A DNA stretch of 64,000 bases from Zoroaster sp. YZ-2022 (GCA_029582265.1 CM055819.1:38885934-38949933), one strand, 5' to 3'. Shown: positions 35,879 through 46,555, numbered from the stretch's first letter. A program made the numbers and translations. Notes: generated by a model from the letters alone, not told the origin.

Positions 35879-36067
35879 GACGAGATATAATCGGCTTAGC
35901 AGAGACGGGTTCAGGTAAAACTGGAGCTTTTGCACTTCCTATTCTGCAAGCGTTACTGGACAGACCCCAGAGACTGTTTGCTCTCATACTCACACCCACC
36001 AGGGAATTAGCCTACCAGATAGCTGAACAGTTTGAAGCACTTGGATCGAGTATAGGGGTGACTTGTG
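35879..36067 (+). CDS. DDX47: DDX47 exon 3, copy 2 (motifs I and Ia)
   Basis: 189-nt open exon, acceptor TTTGCAG, donor G|GTAAGTG. Encodes [20 protein letters not shown] (Walker A, ATP binding) through [20 protein letters not shown] (motif Ia, RNA contact). Two positions next to motif Ia (Y and A where copy 1 and vertebrates have F and S) are conservative. This is the copy without a nonsense codon. Confidence 0.9.
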
Positions 36068-36170
36068 GTAAGTGAAAAAACCCCAGGATTACACTAGTTA
36101 GTTACCAGCTACAATGTATATGGGTCACTTGCAGAAAATGGAAATAAACCTGTTTGAGATTAGTTAGTTA

Positions 36171-36472
36171 TTAACCCTCCTACTACTACAAGGGTCAAAA
36201 TTTTGATATACTTGCCAAGGTATATCCAGTGCACTTAAAAGTCAAACACTGTCAAACCTTACGTGTAGCAAGTACATTTACAGGTATGAGATGACAGTTT
36301 TTGACTGGCAAAAGCATTATCTTGTGTTGTTCAGGGTGGTCAAAATGACGGTAAAAGCCAGTCAAAAATGCCCTTGTGTGCACATTTGGTTCAACAGTCA
36401 AAACAGGCAGTTGACTGATTTTGACCTCTATAGCTACTTGACACTAAAGTGCAGCTATAGTAGGAGGGTTAA
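36171..36472. mobile_element. TTAACCCT-type MITE, copy 2 of intron 3
   Basis: Paralogue of 29275-29580 at the same intron position, so it predates the duplication. Both TTAA-ended termini kept. Confidence 0.8.
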
Positions 36473-36669
36473 GATTACTAAAACATAATTATGGTTATTT
36501 AGACTCAAGACAACAGGGAAATTGGCCTTACAGATAACTGAATAGTTTGAAGCACTGAGGTCAGGTGACTTGTGGTATTAATCTAGGTTACTTTCCGGGT
36601 ATTGTACAGAGCGTGTCTCTACACAGCGACATATGGATCTTGTAGCAGTGTTGTAATACTCACAGATAA

Positions 36670-37351
36670 GACCAAAAAAAGTCTCAGGTTTCTGGTCATC
36701 GGTTGGCTTCAAAATCGGTGTGGTGACATGCTTTTTTTTGCGGCTATCTTTTTTTTACCTGCAGGGAACTATGTGATACATTGTATACGTGGGGACCAAA
36801 TTTCCCATTTTGTTTGAATCCCGGCCATGACACTTGTGTCCTTGAGCAAGACACTTGTGTCCTTGAGCAAGACACTTAACCATAATTGCTCATAGGGGCA
36901 GAGGCAGTTTAACAACTGCCTTGTTCTGGACTAGTTACCCCTCCCAGTCCTATTCGCACCGTGAAGAGGCTGGTTATTAACTTGTCTTGTTTCGGTGCGA
37001 GGGGCTGGTTTCTTCAGTGTGGAGTCGTTGTAACAACTTAATGACTGAGTAGCCCCCACCTTGGAGTGGCCATTGGCCTTGTGTGGGGCGAATTGCATAA
37101 TTATTTTAAAAAAAAGAAAAAAAAGAAGTATGGTGGCTAAGAGAGGCCTCACAAATCAGGCAAACGTTCATACCCCTATGTGAAAAAGTCATTTAAAGCA
37201 CAACATGGCAGAATTCCAATCGATCCAGCAATTTTGGCTGCAATTGGACATCGTTTCATAGCAAATAAAAAAAGCAAATTAAAAATGCCGACACGTGGGT
37301 CTGAGGCAACGTGCACAGAGACCAGAAACCTGAGTTTTTTTGTTGTTGGCC
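36670..37351. mobile_element. GGCCAAAAAA-type MITE, copy 2, split by a SINE
   Basis: Same MITE as 29779-30149, interrupted after CCAAATTTCCCAT by about 320 bp of other sequence (36809-37127). Confidence 0.75.
36809..37127 (+). mobile_element. SINE-like insertion inside the MITE
   Basis: Starts with the TTTGAATCCCGGCCATGACA and CTTGTGTCCTTGAGCAAGAC words of the tRNA-derived SINE (the second phrase duplicated). It then continues into a different body and ends in an A-rich tail. Absent from the matching site in copy 1 near 29915. Confidence 0.7.
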
Positions 37352-37545
37352 GAATACTTGTATTGATTCTTTTCTGTATTACTCAATTAAGTCACATTCA
37401 ACTTGAGTCATGCACTCTTATTCAACGAAATGTCCTGCAACTATTTCATGTGCAGACTGAAGGGAACCACTTTTTATTTACAAATCTTCAACAAATAAAA
37501 TATACAAGATGTTTGAACATCGTGTTGATGTCAATTGATCTACAG

Positions 37546-37617
37546 CTGTAGTTATTGGCGGTATTGATATGATGACACAAGCTTTGCAGTTAGCCAAGAA
37601 ACCACATGTTATAGTCG
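37546..37617 (+). CDS. DDX47: DDX47 exon 4, copy 2 (GG motif)
   Basis: 72 nt, acceptor CTACAG, donor G|GTAAGT. Encodes AVVIGGIDMMTQALQLAKKP then HVIV, part of RecA-like domain 1 with the GG doublet. In phase with exons 3 and 5. Confidence 0.9.
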
Positions 37618-38259
37618 GTAAGTAACCAATCTCTTCTGTTTGATGACTTTACACCATTTATGTCTTATCCCAGATTGAAACCAAGTACGCACTATTTCAA
37701 CTTGTTAAATTGTGGGTGGTAAGGTTTACATTAGCACCCGATGTAACAAGCGGTTGTATTAAGTTCTCTTGAAGACATTCAGAGTATGCTGATTGAAACA
37801 TCGAGTTTCTCACCTCCAGTTCTTCTCAGAACCAACACTTATTACAACTCTAAAGAGATTGTTACGTGGTGCTACTGCAAACCTTACTCCTACTGTACTT
37901 CCACCATGCAAAGCTTCAAATCTTACCTATTCATTTTTCCAGTTTAGTAGTGTCCACACCTTGACAAAGAAAAGTACATGCACCTAACAAAGCAAGTTTT
38001 TGACATAAGCCAGTTATGCACAATGTATGTACGTAGGCCCATCATGTCTCATGAAATCTGACTTGATGATCCTAATCTAGAGAATGTAATTTGTGTTTGG
38101 GATCATCAGGCATATTGGATTTTTTGTTTAAAAGGAAAAAAAAACAGGGTTCTCATAAAGACACCAAATGTGGAGGTTCATTTTATCTGTCTGATTGAAC
38201 ATACATTCATGTCTAATTAATGAGTCTAATTTACTTATTGAATATGATTTATATCACAG

Positions 38260-38330
38260 CTACCCCAGGACGTCTGGTGGATCACTTGGAAAACACAAAA
38301 GGTTTTAGTCTCAGAGCTTTGAAATATCTG
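38260..38330 (+). CDS. DDX47: DDX47 exon 5, copy 2 (motif Ib)
   Basis: 71 nt, acceptor ATCACAG, donor CTG|GTGAGT. Encodes [20 protein letters not shown] then LKYL with an intact TPGR motif that contacts RNA. It joins exon 6 exactly in phase. Confidence 0.92.
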
Positions 38331-38842
38331 GTGAGTTGGTTTTAAATAATAGTAGCTTATATTTTATCAATGGACAGAGACAATCACACGTAACGTAGCT
38401 TCCGTACATCAGAAGCAGTGTGCATGAGAAACGTATGTAAACATGACATCATCTGTGTACTGTAGTATGAAGTACACAGTACTTGATACGATAGCTTTTA
38501 CCTATACTAATAGCTTCTTTCCTATGTGCTGGATCTCTTTGGAATTCCTTGCCTGGTGCATGTTTCCCTTCATCCTACGATCTATCCTGTTTCAAGAGGA
38601 ATCTCAATTCCCACATTCAGCTCCTCCGAGTCTATTTACATTTTGTTTGACTTCTATTGTAGCACTGTACCTTGAGGAGCTTTTAGCCTTGTTCGGGGCG
38701 AATATTCGTAACTTTTATGGCTTGAGCTTATACTACATTTTATCCTTTCTACTTTTGATTTATTTTAATCCTGCATTAATACTTTTAAATTTTAAAAATG
38801 CTTTTGACATTAATTTTCTAATGCTGCTATTTATTTTGTTCA

Positions 38843-39086
38843 ATGTCCTCCTACTATAGCTGCACTTAAGTAGCTATAGAGGTCAAAATCAGTCAACTGC
38901 TTGTTTTGACTGTTGACCCAAATGTGCACACAGGGACATTTTTGACTGGTTTTTACTGTCATTTTAACAACCTGAACAATACAAGACAATGCTTACCAGT
39001 CAAAAACGGTTGACTTATTTTGACCTGTAAATGTACTTACTACACGTAAGGATTGATTTTGATCCTTGTAGTAGTAGGAGGGTTAA
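38843..39086. mobile_element. TTAACCCT-type MITE, inverted, internally shortened
   Basis: Runs in the opposite orientation (CCTCCTACTATAGCTGCACT to AGTAGTAGGAGGGTTAA) in intron 5. The left TTAACC has decayed. Confidence 0.75.
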
Positions 39087-39749
39087 TTATTTATAGTGTT
39101 AATGCTTTTTATTTGTATTTTACCGTGCTTGTTTTTTTGTGCATCTTCAGTTCAATTTTCTTTTTCTTTGGAATGTCTTCAATGCCGTTTACTTTTGATT
39201 TAAGCTTGGTGCATTGTGTTGTATTCAATTACCTTAATTGCCATTGTTTTCAATATTTTATCTTTATTCAATTGCTGTTTTTTAATTGAAACCTGTTTAT
39301 TTAATTGAAATCAGTTTTACACTTTCTACCATTTCCTGTTTTATATTTGAGGTGTTCAGAATCTTATGTTTTAAATGTTATCTCATAATGTTTGTTTATT
39401 TTAATAATTTGCCCATATTTGTTTTTTACTGGTTTTTATTGTAGATTGGTTTAAACTTTTAATATTGTTTTAATACAGGGCCCTCAAGGAAAGCAGTTTT
39501 TTTTAACTGAGAAGGCTATCCTGTTAAGATAATGGGCAAATAAACAGCGCTGTAACAATGGCTTTGGTTACATAGACAATTAGATGTCTTTAATTTACAA
39601 TTTCTTTTTTAAACCGATAATTGACATTTGTCATTGAAACATTTTTGTACAAACAAGTGGAATGTTAATTGCTAGAAGAGTGTATTCCCAGAATGGATAG
39701 TTGTGATTCCAGTGTGTTCTCTTCATAATATTCTATTTTGTTCTTAAAG

Positions 39750-39869
39750 GTGATGGACGAGGCAGATCGCATCTTAAACATGGACTTTGAGGCAGAGCTT
39801 GATAAGATCTTGAAGGTTATTCCCAAGGAGCGAAACACATATCTCTACTCGGCAACCATGACCAAGAAG
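39750..39869 (+). CDS. DDX47: DDX47 exon 6 (DEAD and SAT motifs)
   Basis: 120 nt, 40 codons, acceptor TTCTTAAAG, donor AAG|GTATAG. Encodes [20 protein letters not shown] and the SATMTKK end. It carries the catalytic DEAD box (motif II) and SAT (motif III, coupling ATP hydrolysis to unwinding). Single copy in this window. Confidence 0.95.
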
Positions 39870-39979
39870 GTATAGACATTATGCATTGACATCACAAAGT
39901 GAAGGGCTCCCTCGTTCAGAGGCCAAGGTCACTCATTGGTTCATGTATGCACGCAGCCTTTCAAAGACACTGTATGCTT

Positions 39980-40200
39980 AGCCTGAAGATCTGATGTCAC
40001 ACTTCGAGGCTCGTGAATTACGCTAGATACCGGCCACGTGGCCGCCATGTTCCCAAGATTGAACTTTGACCTTGTGCGTGATGATGGGCATCCACGCGTA
40101 ATATCTCCAGCGATATTTGGATGGCAGAAGTACGCACGCACATAGTAGTATTACATTAGCCTCGGCGCAACGTTTCCAATGAAATCCCTTGAATGGTACG
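39980..40200. repeat. Dispersed repeat in intron 6
   Basis: Shares TCACACTTCGAGGCTCGTGA-like words and CCAATGAAATCCCTTGAATG with 24440-24620. Class unknown. Confidence 0.55.
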
Positions 40201-40355
40201 GTCGGAGCCGATAGGATATAGACAGCCCAGTCAGCCGGCCGGCCTGCCAGCAGGTTAGCTGGTTGGCTGGTAGACTAGCTGGCTAGTAGACTGACTGGTA
40301 AATGAATGAATAGACTGTCTGAGTGAACTTTTTTCTTTTGCCTGTATTCCCACAG

Positions 40356-40472
40356 GTTGCCAAGCTACAAAGAGCGTCACTGAAAGATCCCATCAAAGTT
40401 GAGGTATCCAGCAAGTACGATACTGTTGAGAAGCTGAAACAATTCTACATATTTATACCAGCTAAATATAAA
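40356..40472 (+). CDS. DDX47: DDX47 exon 7 (interdomain linker)
   Basis: 117 nt, 39 codons, acceptor TTCCCACAG, donor AAA|GTAAGT. Encodes [20 protein letters not shown] then [19 protein letters not shown], the stretch joining the two RecA-like domains. Colinear with vertebrate DDX47. Confidence 0.93.
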
Positions 40473-40878
40473 GTAAGTCATAGCAAATCAGAATTGACAT
40501 AACATCATATGCTTTTTATGAAGTAACATCATGTCACAGTTGAATCAAGGGTGACAAAGAAGGGGTCGAACAACCCTCCCCCAAAAAAAAATCAAATAAA
40601 GTAAAACAAGTTGATGAATTTCTTGCATCGGGTGATAAACGTCGGTGTAGGGCAAAATTAAATCAAAAGTAAAGTAAAATAAAATTTTAAAAATTTAAAA
40701 AAAATACCAAAAAATTAAAAAAGGAAGGGTATCTGGAGGACATTAACTCGAAAGTGAATAAAATGAATTGTAAATATTGAATATGAGTACATTGTTAATT
40801 GTCCTTGTGTAGTAGCTTAATATTTGTTTAATTCTTTGATTATTCAGTAATGTTTTGGAGTGTTATTCTACTTTCTAG

Positions 40879-41025
40879 GATTGCTATTTAGTCTACATCC
40901 TGAATGAATTAGCGGGAAACAACTTCATGGTATTCTGCAGTACATGTAATAACACACAGCGAGTGGCGCTGATGTTACGCAACCTTGGCATGACAGCTAT
41001 CCCCTTGCACGGACAGATGTCACAG
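40879..41025 (+). CDS. DDX47: DDX47 exon 8 (motif IV)
   Basis: 147 nt, 49 codons, acceptor CTTTCTAG, donor CAG|GTAAAC. Encodes [38 protein letters not shown] and IPLHGQMSQ. It is the start of RecA-like domain 2, with motif IV (VFCST). Confidence 0.95.
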
Positions 41026-41700
41026 GTAAACTCATTTCCTCTCTTACCAGGCGTGGAATTTCACGGAGGCCATGTTTCCCTGGTTCTTGGCCTTGGTGCC
41101 CCTTCAAAATGTTCACATAGACATTCTGATATTCTAACTGAAGTATCCTTTGCTCGGGTACAGTTGCCTTTCCTCTACAAAAACATCATCATGAATCACA
41201 CTGGGATAATGTGTAGATATTTTTCTGAAGTACCCGATGTTAAAATTGGGCGTCTGATTTTCATTTTCATTGGAAAAAAAACAGGGTTTCCGAAGTTGTT
41301 TTTGTAACTCTTGTATGTGCGATGCAAATAACAGTGTCCCTTTACACTAAGATTTTTGTATAAAGGGCAGGTATAACATTGGCAATTACCTGGTTACTAA
41401 ATAACCTTATTGTTCTCAAAAAGTTAACTTGATGTAATGTTAATAAAGGTACCATTTATCCTGACAAAATATTCTGTCGGAAAGGCTGTCATTTCAGAGA
41501 AAGGATGAACATTTGTTACATCTTCAATGTGTTGTACCTTCCATTTAAAAGTAATCATGACATTGATAGAATATTTGAGGTTCTCCATGTGGATGAAACA
41601 TTTGATCTAACCATTAGTGCATGTTCTGAATTTCATTCTAAAAAGTATAAATAAATAAATTAGTATTCCTTGGTAATGTGTATTTTCTTTCCATCAACAG

Positions 41701-41777
41701 TCCAAGAGATTAGGAACACTGAATAAGTTCAAAGGGAAGAGCCGCTCTATCTTGATTGCTACTGATGTAGCTAGCAG
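41701..41777 (+). CDS. DDX47: DDX47 exon 9 (motif V, first part)
   Basis: 77 nt, acceptor TCAACAG, donor AG|GTAAGT. Encodes SKRLGTLNKFKGKSRSILIA then TDVAS plus two bases of Arg. Motif V is split between this exon and exon 10 at the Arg codon. Confidence 0.95.
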
Positions 41778-41789
41778 GTAAGTACTTAA

Positions 41790-42010
41790 AGGGGTAATAT
41801 CATCACGATCAACAGGGCATGGAATCAGAGTGCCGAGTTTTAGATTAACTCAGTGACTGAAAATAAAACCCCGCATGATAAGGTCATACTACCGTTGCTG
41901 CCTGCATAAATGAGCCAGTCCGATTCGGTCACCGTGTTCATCCTAAACTAGGATGTCGATTCCATGCCCTGTTGAAAGTCTGCTCTTATCGTGATGATAG
42001 TGTCCCTTTA
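41790..42010. mobile_element. Foldback MITE with AAAGGGACACTATCATCACG-type arms
   Basis: GGGTAATATCATCACGATCA and ACAGGGCATGGAATC (41797-41832) are mirrored by GATTCCATGCCCTGT and ATCGTGATGATAGTG with a CCCTTTAA end (41958-42010). The right arm is also the first unit of the following minisatellite. Confidence 0.7.
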
Positions 42011-43068
42011 AGAGAGAAAGTATTCTATTGGTACACTTCCATTTTACTGTGTATTATGATGTCGATTCCATGCCCTGTTGAAAGTCTGCTCTTATCGTGA
42101 TGATAGTGTCCCTTTAAAGAGAAAGTATTATATTGGTACACTTCCATTCTACTGTGTATTATGATGTCGATTCCATGCTCTGTTGAAAGTCTGCTCTTAT
42201 CGTGATGATAGTGTCCCTTTAAGAGAGAAAGTATTATATTGGTACACTTCCATTCTACTGTGTATTATGATGTCGATTCCATGCCCTGTTGAAAGTCTGC
42301 TCTTATCGTGATGATAGTGTCCCTTTAAAGAGAAAGTATTATATTGGTACACTTCCATTCTACTGTGTATTATGATGTCGATTCCATGCTCTGTTGAAAG
42401 TCTACTCTAATCGTGATGATAGTGTCTCTAAAGAGAAAAAGTATTATATTGGTACACTTCCATTCTACTGTGTATTATGATGTCGATTCCATGCTCTGTT
42501 GAAAGTCTGCTCTTATCGTGATGATAGTGTCCCTTTAAAGAGAAAGTATTCTATTGGTACACTTCCATTCTACTGTGTATTATGATGTCGATTCCATGCT
42601 CTGTTGAAAGTCTGCTCTTATCGTGATGATAGTGTCCCTTTAAAGAGAAAGTATTCTATTGGTACACTTCCATTCTACTGTGTATTATGATGTCGATTCC
42701 ATGCTCTGTTGAAAGTCTGCTCTTATCGTGATGATAGTGTCCCTTTAAAGAGAAAGTATTCTATTGGTACACTTCCATTCTACTGTGTATTATGATGTCG
42801 ATTCCATGCCCTGTTGACGATAGTGTATTCTATTGGTACACTTCCATTCTACTGTGTATTATGATGTCGATTCCATGCTCTGTTGACGATAGTGTATTCT
42901 ATTGGTACACTTCCATTCTACTGTGTATTATGATGTCGATTCCATGCTCTGTTGACGATAGTGTATTCTATTGGTACACTTCCATTCTACTGTGTATTAT
43001 GATGTCGATTCCATGCTCTGTTGACGATAGTGTATTCTATTGGTACACTTCCATTCTACTGTGTATTA
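41949..43068. repeat. ~106-bp minisatellite in intron 9, with 69-bp short units
   Basis: Each long unit contains GATGTCGATTCCATGCCCTG, the CTCTTATCGTGATGATAGTG foldback arm and TTGGTACACTTCCATTCTAC. The last units have lost about 37 bp of the middle and are 69 bp, a multiple of three, which creates a long but meaningless open frame at 42792-43127. Confidence 0.92.
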
Positions 43069-43498
43069 CTCCATGTGAAGACAATAACACACCTGTGAAA
43101 GTTTCAGCTCATTACGTTATCTCGTGAATGAGAAAAATATTGAAAATGTATTCAGGAATTATTATCAGTGAACACAAACTTCGTATTCATTATTACGTGG
43201 ACTTTTAGTACTGTTCGTCACCACAATTCAGTCGTGCATAATTGGGGAATAATGTTTAACGTTTCTTAATATCACCTCAGACAGAAAGATTTCAAGGTAT
43301 TTTTGATACCGTCATCCGTATAAATTATTTTTAAACATTTATGATTTTTGAGAATGCCAAAGACTTGATATTTGAACTAATAATCAGAGTTTTTATTAGA
43401 TGAGTAAAAATGATGACTCGAACCTGAGAACCCTTCATATCCAGTTATATCCGGCATAAAATCTTTCTGCCGAACAGTAGCCGAAGTATGAATTCACT

Positions 43499-43710
43499 AA
43501 GGCCAAACAAAAAAGATCTCTGGTTTCTGGTCCTAGGTCGGCTTAAAAATTGATGCAGCATTTTTTTATTTTTTTTTAAATCTTTTTTTTGTATTCGCGG
43601 TTATTGGAACCAGACCAAATTTCCCATACACAGAGTATGGTGGCTGAGAGAAAAAGTCGTAAAACACAGAACGGCAGAATTCCAATCGATCCAGCAATTT
43701 TATATTCATA
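43499..43710. mobile_element. GGCCAAAAAA-type MITE, truncated, end of intron 9
   Basis: Left end GGCCAAACAAAAAAGATCTC and the interior GACCAAATTTCCCATACACA and AATTCCAATCGATCCAGCAA words; right terminus missing. It ends about 30 bp before exon 10, and the same arrangement is kept in the later duplicates. Confidence 0.7.
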
Positions 43711-43742
43711 GCTATTCTCCTGTTTTTCTTTCATTTTTACAG

Positions 43743-43803
43743 AGGTCTGGACATCCCTCATGTTGACGTTGTCATCAATTTTGACATCCCAACACATTCT
43801 AAG
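43743..43803 (+). CDS. DDX47: DDX47 exon 10 (motif V, second part)
   Basis: 61 nt, acceptor TTTTACAG, donor AAG|GTTAGT. Completes Arg and encodes GLDIPHVDVVINFDIPTHSK. It is copied at 55248 and 57346, where Pro is changed to Ala (GLDIA). Confidence 0.95.
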
Positions 43804-44076
43804 GTTAGTTAGTGATTCATTTATTTTGGGGTTTTTGATTTTCCCTTCATATCAGATAGTTAACAAAACAAATGCTGACGGAGCTTGTCCAAACCGTGCA
43901 TATGTTAAAAAGAACAAAATAAAATTCGTTTTTACAACCCACACAAAATTTGTTCAAGGTCAATTTATTTTTAGATATAAGATACGTTGGCGAACAACTC
44001 TATTTGTTAATGATTTTCACACAAGAATTATATCAGATTTATAGCTATTTCTGTATTCTGCTTATTTTTTTTCCAG

Positions 44077-44147
44077 GACTACATTCACAGGGTGGGTAGG
44101 ACAGCAAGAGCCGGCAGAGCAGGGAAATCAATTACATTTGTCACACA
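44077..44147 (+). CDS. DDX47: DDX47 exon 11 (motif VI)
   Basis: 71 nt, acceptor TTTTCCAG, donor CA|GTAAGT. Encodes [20 protein letters not shown] then [16 protein letters not shown] is motif VI with the arginine finger that senses ATP. Copied at 57686-57756. Confidence 0.96.
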
Positions 44148-44204
44148 GTAAGTCACAAATAGACAATGAGAATGACATTAGCCCCATACAGGCATTTTCA
44201 CGGA

Positions 44205-44366
44205 CACCCTTCTGAATGCAACATAATGCAACAACAGAAAAGTGCGCACGCTGTTCAATGCAACAAGATCCACCAGCTTAGAACAATGGTTCTTTTGTTC
44301 TCTGCTGAGGACAACAAGATGCAACAACTTTTTACATTTGTTACATCTTGTTGCATTGAGTATGGT
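44205..44366. mobile_element. Palindromic CAATGCAACAA-type MITE, intron 11
   Basis: TGAATGCAACATAATGCAAC and TTGTTGCATTGAGTATGG in inverted order around GAACAATGGTTCTTTTGTTC. Copied with the intron at 50522 and 57818. Confidence 0.65.
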
Positions 44367-45399
44367 TAGGTATTTAAAAGGATCCCAGTACATATCTAGT
44401 TTAAAGATGAAAATGTTTGTCTTCCAATTTAATCTTGAGGTAGAGTGTGTATCCCAGAATGCCTGTAGTTCTGTTTCATGGGATTTCACCTACACAAAGT
44501 GCGTCACAATGTAAAAAGGTGGCCGTATTTCTTGTTTATTATATCAGAATGAAAAGATGCATTACAGTATATCAAAGATATAGAAAAACTCTGAAAATGT
44601 GAATGCTGTTGTTTAAAACCCTTAAACGAGGTACAATGGATGAATTCTCATCCACAAGTCAGTATTTTCGTTTCCCTAAACAAATAATAAACACCACCCA
44701 CTTATCAGTCAATGATATCTCAAGCTGGACCATAACACACATCCTACAGGGGGTTTCATTCAACAGGAGTCAGTGACGTTGTCGGGAGGGGCATCGAAAA
44801 ATTCTGGCAGTATGGTTTGTGCACAAATTTTGACAGCATGCTCTGTGTACAACATCAATGCATGTTGGATGCATGGGGAATTGAATACACTTGGCACTCG
44901 TCCAGTGATAAGTGGAACCATCTGTTCAGTCACTGGGCTAGTAGTAGATACATATCTTTTGATCTCTTGCCTACAGTGTAAGTTGTAATGCCCCCCCCCC
45001 CTTTCTTTCAAGCCATACATGTACTAGAGTGGGCATGTGGCTTGTTTCAAGTATGTAAACAATTGTGCCAGGTTTCTAAGTTTATTACAGGGGCTTGTGA
45101 CAATAGCTTGCACAATGTTGCGCAATAACCATGTGGCTTGGCTTGCATGCTACAAGGAGGGCCATACATGTTCATTCTTGAAAATGGCGTCCACCAGTAA
45201 ACATGTAGATACATCTGCTGCATTACAAATTGTTTTATTTTGAACTAATTAAAAGCAATTTAATAATTTTTTCAATTAATTATTATTAATTTTTTTTTTT
45301 ACAAACAAATAAGTTTAAATTAATTCCCGCAATACCTAGACATGTAAACAACACAATTAGATAACAAAATCGTTGGGGAAATCTTGCATCTCTCCCTAG

Positions 45400-45529
45400 A
45401 TATGATGTTGAATTATACCAACGCATCGAGCAGTTGATTGACAAGAAGCTGCCGTTGTTTCCTACAGAGGAGCAGGAAGTCATGTTACTGATGGAGAGAG
45501 TATCGGAGGCTCAACGCTTCTCAAAAATG
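45400..45529 (+). CDS. DDX47: DDX47 exon 12
   Basis: 130 nt, acceptor CTCCCTAG, donor ATG|GTTTGT. Encodes YDVELYQRIEQLIDKKLPLF, PTEEQEVMLLMERVSEAQRF and SKM, the end of the helicase domain. Copied at 51258 and 58560, both open. Confidence 0.95.
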
Positions 45530-45567
45530 GTTTGTCCCTCCTTGAAGTTAGAAGTTCATTTTCTCTA

Positions 45568-45797
45568 TTAACTCTTTCTCAAGTGTGGAAATTATTAATA
45601 ATTTGTTTATCTTTGGACTATTGAAGAGAGTAAGGTATCAAAATAAAGGTTATGATTTGTTCTGGTCAATATTGCACTCTGTTGTCAAAACAAGACCCGT
45701 TGTCAGGTGATGACGTTCAAGCCTTTTAAAATGCTTGTTGTCAAAATGTGACGCGCGCGCGAGCATTTTAAAAGGCTTGCCGTCCAGAAAGAGTTAA
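45568..45797. mobile_element. TTAACTCTTTCT-type foldback MITE, 230 bp
   Basis: Perfect 12-bp ends TTAACTCTTTCT/AGAAAGAGTTAA and an inner inverted repeat CAAGCCTTTTAAAATGCT/AGCATTTTAAAAGGCTTG (about 45719-45781) able to form an 18-bp stem. TTAA target type. Confidence 0.8.
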
Positions 45798-46018
45798 GTA
45801 GGCCTCACCTTAAATGGCAATTTGACATTGTTTGTGGCATTGTACAATGTGCCTTGTTTAGGCAAGATATTCTTCCTACTTTTGTAGGAAGTCTTTTTGA
45901 TTTTGAAAATCCTACCGTGAAACCAGGTTCCGACTAACTTCAGACCATGGAAACTTTCCTTGTGTATCATTTTATTGTAAATACCAAGATAAAAAAAACA
46001 GTTTCCTTGCTATACATG

Positions 46019-46555
46019 TCGTGGCCGAGCGGTCTAGCGCACCGAACTCAAGTTCTGGTGTTGCCAGCAGCAGGGTGTGGGTTCGAGCCCCGGTCGTGAC
46101 ACTTGTGTCCTTGAGCAAGGTACTTAACCATAATTGCTTCGTCCTTCGGATGGGACGTAAAGCCGTAGGTCCCGTGTGTTGTATAATGCACGTAAAGTGG
46201 ATTGTGTTGCGGTCTAGCGCACTGAACTCAAGTTCTGGTGTTGCCAGCAGCAGAGTGTGGGTTCGAGCCCCGGCCGTGACACCTGTGTCCTTGAGCAAGA
46301 CACTTAACCATAATTGCTTCTCTCCACCCAGGGGTTAAATGGGTACCTGTGAAGGCAGAGATGGTTTGCTCTATATGCGCTAGAAATGGCAGCAATTGAG
46401 CTGTATACTCCCCAGGGAGCTGAGATGGTTTCAGGAATGATTTATGAGCCTTATGAGCCTTATGAGCAGGGATAATAATATAATGCGCCTTGAGCGCCAC
46501 TTAGTTGGTGGATACGTGCGCTATATAAATCTATACATTATTATTATTATTATTA
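46019..46555 (+). mobile_element. Composite tRNA-Leu-derived SINE, intron 12, private to this copy
   Basis: Two tRNA-Leu-like heads in tandem (GTGGCCGAGCGGTCTAGCGC at 46021 and GCGGTCTAGCGCACTGAACT at 46209). The first is followed by a CTTCGGATGGGACGTAAAGC body and the second by the full SINE body, TGCGCTATATAAATC end and (ATT)n. The intron 12 copies at 51828 and 59145 have the uninterrupted site TATACATGGCTATAGAGG. Confidence 0.88.

Noticed and set aside
38443..38859. 138-codon hydrophobic open frame in intron 5
   Set aside because: AT-rich chance frame in a DDX47 intron running into a MITE; Phe/Leu/Ile richness reflects T-rich composition.
42792..43127. Repetitive 111-codon open frame
   Set aside because: Generated by 69-bp minisatellite units, a multiple of three. 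It lies in DDX47 intron 9 and has no start context or homology.
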